DNA from: Candidatus Kapaibacterium sp.
Lineage (GTDB): Bacteria > Bacteroidota > Ignavibacteria > Kapaibacteriales > UBA2268
Assembly: GCA_028691175.1 (NCBI GenBank)
Contig: JAQUZU010000111.1
Location: 1 to 6,100, forward strand
Length of the DNA stretch: 6,100 nucleotides
Reading direction: 5' to 3'
Under the pieces are notes generated by a model. The model saw nothing but the letters and a program-made list of their open reading frames with translations, was not told the DNA's origin and ran no database searches. A program made the translations under genes and the position numbers. Positions 1-6,100 of this stretch are shown here, one piece after another; position 1 is the first letter of the stretch, and the number at the start of each line of letters is the position of its first letter.

Positions 1-380
1 AGAAACATTTCGCTGCCGAACATATAATTCGAACCTGAGAGATAATATAGCATTATGGTTGCAACCGAACCGATTCCGGTGAAAATTCCGAGTAATTGTT
101 TCTTAATATTATACTGATCGGCAATCGCTCCAATAAAAGGTAAAAGCAAAAGTTGCAGAAAAACCGAAAGAGAAATCAGGTATGGGTATAGTGATTCGGA
201 AAATATTTTTATTCCGAAAAAAAATATATTTCCGTCCGGATCTGCCGCATTTGCTGCAATAGAACTAAGGTAAGGCCCTATAAATACAGTAATTACGGTT
301 GTTGAAAAGGCGGAATTGGCCCAGTCGTAAATGTACCACCCAAGACGTTCTTTTTTATTACTTTGAATTATTTTACTCAT
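1..380 (-). CDS. MFS transporter, UMF1/Atg22-like family (partial, N-terminal part)
   Basis: This is the first 126 codons of an inner-membrane transporter read on the minus strand; the gene continues past the left edge. It starts at ATG 380-378 (protein MSKIIQSNKKERLG...). Residues 16-25 carry YIYDWANSAF, the hallmark N-terminal motif of the UMF1/Atg22-like branch of the major facilitator superfamily. Three hydrophobic segments are visible, about residues 24-42, 65-87 and 95-114. Between the second and third is a loop like MFS motif A (G84, D88, then K93-K94). Yeast Atg22 exports amino acids from the vacuole, but the substrate of the bacterial members is mostly unknown and cannot be told here. 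No clear Shine-Dalgarno precedes the start. An upstream ATG at 390-388 opens only a five-codon frame that ends inside codons 2-3 of this gene, so it is not an alternative start. The gene is divergent from hslO. Family assignment is good; function is open. Confidence 0.85.
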   Translation of the reverse strand, partial: MSKIIQSNKKERLGWYIYDWANSAFSTTVITVFIGPYLSSIAANAADPDGNIFFFGIKIFSESLYPYLISLSVFLQLLLLPFIGAIADQYNIKKQLLGIFTGIGSVATIMLYYLSGSNYMFGSEMF

Positions 381-475
381 AAATGCTCATAAAATTCGGC
401 TTTGTTCGTCTACGTGATATTGAAGTTTTGAAGTAAAAAAACGTATCACAAAAATATAAAAAATATTGGACAATT
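381..475. promoter_or_regulatory. Divergent intergenic control region between the MFS gene and hslO
   Basis: These 95 bases must hold the promoters for both the leftward transporter gene and the rightward hslO operon, unless hslO is read from elsewhere. Visible structure: arms GTGATA (414-419) and TATCAC (444-449) form an inverted repeat with a 24-base spacer; inside it lies a tandem octamer, TTGAAGTT at 420-427 and TTGAAGTA at 428-435. For the rightward direction, TTTG (401-404) followed 18 bases later by AAGTTTTG (423-430) resembles the Bacteroidota -33/-7 promoter pair (TTTG and TAnnTTTG) with one mismatch. A sigma70-like reading is TTGAAG (420-425), an 18-base spacer and TATCAC (444-449). 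Neither is strong. No rho-independent terminator is seen. Assignment of a real promoter is inference. Confidence 0.4.
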
Positions 476-1363
476 ATGGATACTAAAGAACAAATAAAGC
501 AAATAAATCTTGCAGACAGAGCAGTTCGCGTGCTTTCTGAAGGCGGACATTTTCGTGCTGTTGCCGTTAAAAATACAATGTCGGCAAAAACTGCACAACA
601 AAAACACGGGTATTCGGCAGAATTTGCGCTTGAGCACGCAAAAGTACTCGCATTTTCGTCTCTACTTTCTGCATTCTTAAAGGGCGAGGAAAGAATTGCA
701 ATAGATTATTTGTCCGAAACATGCAAAATTGCCGCACTTTATGCTGAAGCAATGCCGGTGGGCGAGGTGCGAGGCTATGGAATGATAAACGAAAACGGCA
801 AGCCCGGTGAAATTGACGGGTTGCTGAAAGTGTTTAAAATTTTATATGGTGAAAAAGAGCCGGTGGTCGGAATAATCGAAGCAAAAGGCAAGAATTTTGA
901 TGAAATATTTACTAAATATTTAGATCAGAGCGAGCAAATTCCGTCAGTTGTAAAACTTAATTCAATAGTGGATCAGGACGGAAAGATTTTGCAATCAGGT
1001 GGTTTGATTGTCCAGGCAATGCCGGGAGCAACCGAAGAAGAAATTGCCGACGTTTTCGCAAAAATACATGCAATCAAGCCGGTAACTGATTATTTTTTGA
1101 AAGACATGCGTCCGGATCAAATGTTACGCGAAGTACTGCCGTTCAAATTCGATGTCGTTCAGTCGAGACGTATTGACTTTTTCTGCCGCTGCAGCAAAAA
1201 ACAATTTCTTGAAAAATTGAAATTAGTCGGTTTAGATGAAATTAGGGAAATGCGCGAGCAGGGACAAAATGAACTTGTTTGCCGCTTTTGTAACGAAAAA
1301 TATACAATAGACGATGCGGATTTCGAAGCAATCATTGTCGAGTTGGAGTCTAAGAAAAATTAA
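476..1363 (+). CDS. hslO: Hsp33 family redox-regulated molecular chaperone
   Basis: Hsp33 is a cytosolic holdase. It is inactive while its C-terminal cysteines hold zinc, and becomes active when oxidation and unfolding release the metal, protecting proteins from aggregation. The 295-residue product matches the family's usual length. The N-terminal domain shows family landmarks: DRAVRVLSEGGHFRAVAV near residues 14-31, a VRGYG segment at 98-102, LDQSEQIPSVVKL at 149-161, and GGLIVQAMPGA at 175-185. The C-terminal zinc centre is complete: C237-x-C239, then 29 residues, then C269-x2-C272, which fits the CxC-x(27-32)-CxxC redox switch. The residues FFCRCS at 235-240 are typical. The ATG at 476 is the first in frame and leads straight into the conserved domain; the region before it is A/T-rich with no good Shine-Dalgarno. 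The stop lies 2 bases before the first possible start of the next gene, so the two are probably co-transcribed. Confidence 0.96.
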   Translation: MDTKEQIKQINLADRAVRVLSEGGHFRAVAVKNTMSAKTAQQKHGYSAEFALEHAKVLAFSSLLSAFLKGEERIAIDYLSETCKIAALYAEAMPVGEVRGYGMINENGKPGEIDGLLKVFKILYGEKEPVVGIIEAKGKNFDEIFTKYLDQSEQIPSVVKLNSIVDQDGKILQSGGLIVQAMPGATEEEIADVFAKIHAIKPVTDYFLKDMRPDQMLREVLPFKFDVVQSRRIDFFCRCSKKQFLEKLKLVGLDEIREMREQGQNELVCRFCNEKYTIDDADFEAIIVELESKKN

Positions 1364-1395
1364 TCATGAATAACAGATTGGATATAAATAATATT

Positions 1396-2289
1396 ATGAA
1401 AAGATTCTTTTTCGTGTTGGCTTTGGTGGCGACCATTGCCTGCAATAGGGCGTCTGAACTGCGCAGTCAGGCGAATATGGAGAACGCATATCATTTTAAT
1501 ACATATCTTTCAACGCTGGAGATTCCGAGCAAGATGGATTTTTGCGGCGAAAGAATTCCGTTGGAAATACCGGAAGTCAAAGAAAGTGTGGAACGCGAAT
1601 TTTATCTGCTCTTACAGCAGCCGGGGCAAGTAATTTTGTATCTAAAGCGTTCCGGACGATATTTCCCGATGTTTGAAAAAGCGGCGAAAGATTTAGGACT
1701 TCCCGACGACTTGAAATATCTTGCGGTTGCGGAATCGGCACTATATATGTCGCGGTCGAGTAAAAGTGCAGTCGGATTATGGCAGTTTATGGAGGCAACA
1801 GCGAAAGCAATCGGGCTGGTTGTAAACGACTACGTCGATGAACGGCGAAATCCTGAAAAAAGTACCTATTGTGGGTTGAAATATTTGAAGCAAGGATATA
1901 ATAAACATAAATCATGGATCTCTGCCGCTGCCGGCTACAACATGGGGCATGGCGGAGTTTCCGAAAATTTAAATTTTCAAGGTGCAAAAGATTACTTTGA
2001 ATTGTTTTTAAATGAGGAAACTTCAAGATACATATTTCGCATTGTATGTATAAAAGAAATTATGTCTAATCCTGCAAAATACGGTTTTAAACTTCGTTCG
2101 GATCAATGTTATCAGCCGGATAAGGTGAAAATTGTAAAGGTAGAAACGGCAATCCCGAATCTTGCGAATTGGGCAAAGCAGCAGGGAACTACGTATAAAA
2201 ATGTGAAATTATTGAATCGCTGGATATTGAAGCGCGAATTGCCCGCACCCGAAAAGGGAGCGTCGTATCAAATCGCAATTCCGCAATGA
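1396..2289 (+). CDS. Lytic transglycosylase lipoprotein (MltD/SLT-like)
   Basis: Predicted to cleave the MurNAc-GlcNAc bond of peptidoglycan, forming 1,6-anhydroMurNAc, from a membrane anchor in the periplasm. I start it at ATG 1396 because MKRFFFVLALVATIAC is a classic lipoprotein signal with the lipidated cysteine at residue 16. An in-frame ATG at 1366 would add ten residues before the signal and cannot be excluded. The SLT (GH23-like) domain spans about residues 95-215. Its catalytic Glu is E113 in AVAES, followed by GLWQFM (127-132; the GLMQ-type motif) and AAAGYN (177-182; the AYN-type motif). The product is 297 residues, shorter than E. coli MltD. It ends in one segment (about 244-296: GTTYKNVKLLN, then PAPEKGASYQIAIP) that looks like a diverged LysM. 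It sits between hslO and uvrA in one orientation. The general function is secure; equivalence to MltD itself is not, so no symbol is given. Confidence 0.9.
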   Translation: MKRFFFVLALVATIACNRASELRSQANMENAYHFNTYLSTLEIPSKMDFCGERIPLEIPEVKESVEREFYLLLQQPGQVILYLKRSGRYFPMFEKAAKDLGLPDDLKYLAVAESALYMSRSSKSAVGLWQFMEATAKAIGLVVNDYVDERRNPEKSTYCGLKYLKQGYNKHKSWISAAAGYNMGHGGVSENLNFQGAKDYFELFLNEETSRYIFRIVCIKEIMSNPAKYGFKLRSDQCYQPDKVKIVKVETAIPNLANWAKQQGTTYKNVKLLNRWILKRELPAPEKGASYQIAIPQ

Positions 2290-2327
2290 GGTAAATAGGA
2301 GAAAAAAAATAACTATGAGAAATTACA
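2290..2327 (+). promoter_or_regulatory. uvrA translation leader with displaced Shine-Dalgarno and overlapping mini-ORF
   Basis: The 38-base gap before uvrA contains AGGAGA at 2297-2302, the best Shine-Dalgarno-like sequence in the window. It lies 25 bases before the uvrA ATG (2328), too far for direct use. It is 12 bases from another ATG at 2315, which opens a nine-codon frame (MRNYNVQLR) with stop TAA at 2342-2344, overlapping the first codons of uvrA in a different frame. The in-frame TGA at 2316-2318 blocks any longer uvrA start, and no other ATG precedes the conserved domain. No hairpin terminator is seen here, so read-through from the gene upstream is likely. Whether the mini-ORF is translated is unknown. 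Confidence 0.4.
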
Positions 2328-5240
2328 ATGTGCAATTGCGATAATAAGCCGAAAATACATTTGTCAGATATTGATGAAGGCGATTTTGATGCCGAAAATA
2401 TCATTATCCGAGGGGCGCGCGAACATAATTTAAAGAATGTCGATATCAATATTCCGCGAAATAGGTTGGTGGTTATTACCGGACTTTCCGGCTCCGGCAA
2501 ATCAAGTCTGGCATTTGACACGCTATATGCCGAAGGGCAACGACGTTATGTCGAATGTCTGTCGCCGTATGCGAGACAGTTCCTTGGTATGCTGCGTAAA
2601 CCGGATGTTGATGTTGTTTCCGGACTTTCCCCGGCAATATCAATCGAGCAAAAATCTATTAGTCATAATCCGCGCTCGACCGTCGGCACTACTACCGAAA
2701 TATATGATTATTTACGTTTGCTTTATGCGAAAATCGGTGTACAGTATTGTGTGAACTGCGGTGTGCCCGTGCAGCAGAAATCACTGGATCGTATTGTTGA
2801 AGACATCATGACTATATATGTTGATAAGCGAATTATAGTGCTTGCTCCTCTTGTAAAGGGGAGAAAGGGACAATATAAGGATTTGTTCGAGCAATTGATG
2901 AAAACCGGCTTTACGAAAGTGCGTGTAGATGGCGAAATAGTCGATATTACTGAAGGAATGATGTTGAATCGATACAAAGTTCACAATATCGAACTTGTGG
3001 TCGATCGCTGTGTTGTAAATGAAAATAACGAGCATCGTATTACCGAGGGACTTGAACTATCGATGAATCGCTCGGATGGAACTACATTAATATTGGTCGA
3101 AGATGGCAAAGACTTTAAAGAAGTCATTTTCAGTACTTCGAATACGTGCCCTGTATGTGGTGAATCGTATGGTTCGCTTTCGCCGAATAATTTTTCCTTT
3201 AATTCGCCTTATGGTGCTTGTCCTCGCTGTGACGGTTTGGGCGAAAGCATGGCTTTTGATCCCGATTTGATTATTCCGGATAAATCTATATCGATTGCTG
3301 CCGGCGGCATTGTTCCGATTGGCAAGGATCGCGATGTATGGTTGTGGAATCAGGTGCATGCGTTTTGTGATTTAAATGAAATCGATACTTCAATTCCGAT
3401 TTGCGAAATGCCGGAAGAACAACTGAATATGATACTTTATGGGGCGAATGCTAATCGCACAATAGAAATTAAGCACACACTCAGTTCGCATAAATCGGTT
3501 GTTTATAAGCAAAAATTTATTGGGGTTGTGCCGAGTTTGTATCATCATTTCAAAAATACTACTTCGTCGTCGGTGCTGGAGGGCTACGAACAGTATATGA
3601 AGTGCGTGGAATGTCCGGATTGTAATGGCGGACGACTTAAAGCATCAAGCCTTGCAGTGAAAATCGACGGAAAATCTATTTATGAAATGTCGATTATGAA
3701 TATTGCGGACATGCACAAATATTTTACCCAATTGTCGAAAAAACTCACAGAGCGCGAAATGACCATTGCCGGAGTAATAATCAAAGAAATTGTTTCTCGG
3801 TTGGGGTTTTTGAATAATGTTGGTTTGAAATATCTCTCGCTGAACCGTTCGGTACGAACGCTGTCCGGCGGAGAGTCGCAACGCATTAGGCTTGCGTCGC
3901 AAATTGGTTCAGAACTTGCCGGAATTATGTATGTACTTGACGAGCCGAGTATCGGGCTTCATCAGCATGATAACGATCGCTTGATTGAATCATTAAAAAA
4001 ACTGCGAGATTTGGGTAACTCTGTGATAGTCGTTGAACATGATAAAGCGATGATGGAGCAGGCGGATGTGTTAATTGATCTCGGACCAAAAGCCGGAGTG
4101 CTCGGCGGGGAAGTTGCGTTTAATACAACGCCGGACAAACTAAAAATATTGCCGAAAGAAATTGTAGATAAATCGCTTACAGCCCAGTATCTGCTCGGGA
4201 AAAAGCAAATAGAGTATTCTGCAAATCGGCGAGAAGGCAATGGCAAACATTTAATTGTTCGTGGTGCGACCGGTAATAATCTAAAAAAAGTTACATTGGA
4301 TTTGCCACTCGGAAAATTAATCTGTGTAACCGGAAAATCCGGTTCGGGCAAGTCATCGCTGATTAACGATACGCTTTATCCGATTTTGTCGAAGCATTTT
4401 TATCGTTCGAACGTAAAACCTTTGCCGTATGAAGCGATTGAAGGCTTAGAAAATATAGACAAAGTTGTCGAAATTTCTCAAACGCCGATTGGGCGTACTC
4501 CGCGATCGAATCCGGTTACTTATACCGGAATTTTTACGCAAATACGTGATTTCTTTACTATGTTGCCCGAGGCGAAAATCAGAGGCTATAAGTCGGGACG
4601 TTTTTCGTTTAACGTCAAAGGCGGTCGTTGCGAGGCGTGCGAAGGCGGAGGAATAAAGAAAATTGAGATGAACTTCCTGCCCGATGTATATGTTGAATGC
4701 GATGTTTGTGGTGGAAAACGCTACAACGAAGAAACGCTTTCCGTGAAGTTTAAAGGAAAGTCTATAGCTGATGTGCTTGATATGACTGTAGATGAAGCGG
4801 TCGAATATTTCGTTGATATTCCGAAAATCAAGAAAAAAATTGATACTTTGCAAGATGTCGGTTTGGGATATATCAAACTTGGACAGCAAGCGCCGACTCT
4901 TTCCGGCGGCGAAGCTCAACGTGTGAAACTTGCGACAGAACTTTCGAAAACAAATACCGGCAACACGCTGTATTTGCTCGACGAGCCAACTACAGGTTTG
5001 CATTTTGAGGATATAAAGATTCTGATGGCCCTCCTAAATAAACTTGCCGACAAAGGTTCAACAATAGTTGTTATCGAACATAATCTTGATGTGATAAAGG
5101 TCGCAGACTGGATAATCGATCTTGGTCCGGAAGGTGGAGCAGAAGGCGGACAAATTATTGCCGAAGGTACTCCGGAAAACATCTGTAAATGCAAAAAGAG
5201 CTTAACGGCAAAATACCTAAAACAGGAATTAAATATATAG
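2328..5240 (+). CDS. uvrA: UvrABC excinuclease subunit A (DNA damage recognition ATPase)
   Basis: UvrA dimerises, finds bulky or helix-distorting lesions and loads UvrB for nucleotide excision repair in the cytoplasm. The 970-residue product is a full-length two-module ABC ATPase. Module I has Walker A GLSGSGKS at 52-59 (K58), zinc ligands C274/C277/C298/C301, signature LSGGESQ at 512-518, and Walker B YVLDEP at 535-540 followed by SIGLH. Module II has Walker A GKSGSGKS at 669-676 (K675), the DNA-binding zinc finger C768/C771/C791/C794, signature LSGGEAQ at 858-864, and Walker B LYLLDEP at 881-887 followed by TTGLH. No catalytic motif is missing and no frameshift is visible. ATG 2328 is the only ATG start available. 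It gives an N-terminal extension of about 23 residues (MCNCDNKPKI...) before the usual beginning near IIIRGAREHNL. Cysteine pairs occur at both ends (C2/C4 and C953/C955). It is probably co-transcribed with its neighbours. Confidence 0.98.
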   Translation: MCNCDNKPKIHLSDIDEGDFDAENIIIRGAREHNLKNVDINIPRNRLVVITGLSGSGKSSLAFDTLYAEGQRRYVECLSPYARQFLGMLRKPDVDVVSGLSPAISIEQKSISHNPRSTVGTTTEIYDYLRLLYAKIGVQYCVNCGVPVQQKSLDRIVEDIMTIYVDKRIIVLAPLVKGRKGQYKDLFEQLMKTGFTKVRVDGEIVDITEGMMLNRYKVHNIELVVDRCVVNENNEHRITEGLELSMNRSDGTTLILVEDGKDFKEVIFSTSNTCPVCGESYGSLSPNNFSFNSPYGACPRCDGLGESMAFDPDLIIPDKSISIAAGGIVPIGKDRDVWLWNQVHAFCDLNEIDTSIPICEMPEEQLNMILYGANANRTIEIKHTLSSHKSVVYKQKFIGVVPSLYHHFKNTTSSSVLEGYEQYMKCVECPDCNGGRLKASSLAVKIDGKSIYEMSIMNIADMHKYFTQLSKKLTEREMTIAGVIIKEIVSRLGFLNNVGLKYLSLNRSVRTLSGGESQRIRLASQIGSELAGIMYVLDEPSIGLHQHDNDRLIESLKKLRDLGNSVIVVEHDKAMMEQADVLIDLGPKAGVLGGEVAFNTTPDKLKILPKEIVDKSLTAQYLLGKKQIEYSANRREGNGKHLIVRGATGNNLKKVTLDLPLGKLICVTGKSGSGKSSLINDTLYPILSKHFYRSNVKPLPYEAIEGLENIDKVVEISQTPIGRTPRSNPVTYTGIFTQIRDFFTMLPEAKIRGYKSGRFSFNVKGGRCEACEGGGIKKIEMNFLPDVYVECDVCGGKRYNEETLSVKFKGKSIADVLDMTVDEAVEYFVDIPKIKKKIDTLQDVGLGYIKLGQQAPTLSGGEAQRVKLATELSKTNTGNTLYLLDEPTTGLHFEDIKILMALLNKLADKGSTIVVIEHNLDVIKVADWIIDLGPEGGAEGGQIIAEGTPENICKCKKSLTAKYLKQELNI

Positions 5241-5258
5241 AAACCAAATAAAAATTTT

Positions 5259-5264
5259 AAAGGA
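5259..5264 (+). promoter_or_regulatory. Ribosome binding site for glmS
   Basis: AAAGGA lies 7 bases before the glmS ATG at 5272, well spaced for a Shine-Dalgarno. The whole uvrA-glmS gap is 31 bases, is A/T-rich and shows no terminator hairpin. It is too short to hold a glmS ribozyme. Confidence 0.6.
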
Positions 5265-5271
5265 TAAATAA

Positions 5272-6100
5272 ATGTGTGGAATAGTTGCATATATTGGAAA
5301 TAAGCAGGTTACGCATCTGCTGATTAACGGTTTGCTGCGAATGGAGTATCGCGGATATGACTCCGCAGGAATTAGTTATGTGCAAAACAATGATCTTACG
5401 ACGATAAAACAAGCGGGTAAAGTTGCTAAACTTGATTCGTTAATCGATCACGGCAAAGTAGTTTCGAATGTAGGAATTGCTCACACTCGCTGGGCTACAC
5501 ATGGCGAACCAAATAATATTAATGCACATCCGCATTTGGATAATTCCGGCAAAATTGCTGTTGCGCATAACGGTATTATCGAAAATTATTCGGCACTAAA
5601 AAAGCAGTTGACCGAAAAAAAATATACATTTAAATCCGATACAGATTCGGAGGTTCTCGCTGTATTGATTGGTGCAATCTATGAACAGGTAGGCGATCTT
5701 GAAAAAGCAGTTAGACTTGCGCTAAAGCAGGTTGACGGAACTTTCGGTATCGCGGTTGTCTCATCATACGATCCGGACAAGTTTATTGTTGCACGCCGCG
5801 GAAGCCCGATTGTCCTCGGCATTGGTGATGGCGAGTTTATTGCTGCTTCGGATGCTTCGGCAATTGTTCAGCATACACGCCAAGTGATTTATCTCGATGA
5901 TAATGAAATGGCAATCGTAAAGAAAGATGGTTTTGTAACAAAAACTATTGACAATGAGGATACGAAAAACTCTATAAGCGAGATTACGCTCGATATAGAC
6001 CGCATCGAAAAAGATGGCTTTGATTACTTTATGTTAAAAGAAATTTACGAGCAGGGAAAAACTTTTGAAGATGCGTTCCGCGGGCGTTTGATTGCAAATC
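5272..6100 (+). CDS. glmS: Glutamine--fructose-6-phosphate aminotransferase (isomerizing), partial N-terminal part
   Basis: GlmS turns fructose-6-phosphate and glutamine into glucosamine-6-phosphate, the first committed step to UDP-GlcNAc for peptidoglycan and other amino-sugar polymers. The 276 codons present cover the glutaminase (Ntn-hydrolase, type II GATase) domain and the linker; the two SIS sugar-isomerase domains lie beyond the right edge. The start MCGIVAYIG puts the nucleophile Cys2 directly after the Met that is removed. Other landmarks are YRGYDSAG at 26-33, HTRWATHG at 71-78, HNGIIENY at 99-106 and SDTDSEV at 122-128. The segment FDYFMLKEIYEQ at 250-261 is the conserved entry to the isomerase half and separates GlmS from other class II amidotransferases. 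It is followed by G262, where E. coli GlmS has proline. It is 31 bases downstream of uvrA in the same direction, with a good ribosome binding site. Confidence is very high for identity; the C-terminal end is not seen. Confidence 0.97.
   Translation, partial: MCGIVAYIGNKQVTHLLINGLLRMEYRGYDSAGISYVQNNDLTTIKQAGKVAKLDSLIDHGKVVSNVGIAHTRWATHGEPNNINAHPHLDNSGKIAVAHNGIIENYSALKKQLTEKKYTFKSDTDSEVLAVLIGAIYEQVGDLEKAVRLALKQVDGTFGIAVVSSYDPDKFIVARRGSPIVLGIGDGEFIAASDASAIVQHTRQVIYLDDNEMAIVKKDGFVTKTIDNEDTKNSISEITLDIDRIEKDGFDYFMLKEIYEQGKTFEDAFRGRLIAN

Noticed and set aside
446..752. Minus-strand open frames over the start of hslO
   Set aside because: They are antisense to conserved Hsp33 sequence and overlap the divergent control region; no motif or start signal supports them.
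1436..1633. Plus-strand open frame of 65 codons within the lytic transglycosylase gene
   Set aside because: It is an out-of-frame shadow of a gene with complete SLT motifs; its composition (many Arg, Trp and Ile) is not protein-like.
3962..4351. Minus-strand open frame of 129 codons inside uvrA
   Set aside because: It is a shadow of the region between the UvrA modules, rich in Ser/Pro/Arg as expected of antisense translation, with no start context.
4446..5003. Minus-strand open frame of 185 codons inside uvrA
   Set aside because: It lies wholly opposite conserved UvrA module II, has no recognisable protein motif and is explained by codon bias on the coding strand.
5241..5271. Possible terminator or glmS ribozyme between uvrA and glmS
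   Set aside because: The gap is 31 bases. AAAATTTT is a simple palindrome without a GC stem, and a glmS ribozyme needs far more sequence.
4916..5290. Minus-strand open frame of 124 codons spanning the uvrA end and glmS start
   Set aside because: It runs antisense through the UvrA signature and Walker B coding region and across the glmS start; no family resemblance.
1..6100. A novel defence, mobile or RNA-based system
   Set aside because: Every stretch over 100 bases is accounted for by a known housekeeping or transporter family. No transposase, integrase, repeat array, tRNA or rRNA was seen on either strand.

Overview
The window is ordinary bacterial chromosome carrying five genes, two of them cut by the window edges. 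Near the left end a partial minus-strand gene encodes the N-terminal third or so of a UMF1/Atg22-like major facilitator (MFS) transporter. A 95-base divergent intergenic region separates it from four tightly packed plus-strand genes: hslO (Hsp33 redox chaperone), a lipoprotein lytic transglycosylase of the MltD/SLT type, uvrA (excision nuclease subunit A), and the start of glmS (glucosamine-6-phosphate synthase), which runs off the right end.

The DNA is AT-rich, with A/T-rich start regions and few strong Shine-Dalgarno sequences. This, with an SLT lipoprotein of a style common in Bacteroidota and a UvrA bearing an N-terminal extension, suggests a member of the Bacteroidota/Chlorobiota/Ignavibacteriota (FCB) group. 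That placement is an inference from gene style and was not tested; the DNA shows no direct taxonomic marker such as rRNA. Proline is strikingly often encoded by CCG, so ATTCCG and TCCGG words recur in all genes. The uniform style argues against recent transfer of any one gene.

Layout: 1-380 MFS transporter (minus, partial); 381-475 divergent control region with an inverted repeat and a tandem octamer; 476-1363 hslO; 1396-2289 (or from 1366) lytic transglycosylase; 2290-2327 short leader with a Shine-Dalgarno-like AGGAGA and a 9-codon ORF overlapping the uvrA start; 2328-5240 uvrA; 5241-5271 spacer with a ribosome binding site; 5272-6100 glmS (partial). Gaps between the plus-strand genes are about 2 to 40 bases with no terminator-like hairpin, so hslO, the transglycosylase, uvrA and glmS are probably co-transcribed. 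Functionally the set covers protein protection under oxidative stress, peptidoglycan remodelling, DNA repair, and supply of the amino sugar for peptidoglycan. This is a loose envelope and stress-maintenance grouping, not a recognisable dedicated system.

I found no mobile element, CRISPR array, RNA gene or novel defence-like system. The findings are modest: start-site architecture, extra cysteines in UvrA, the divergent control region, and the gene linkage.
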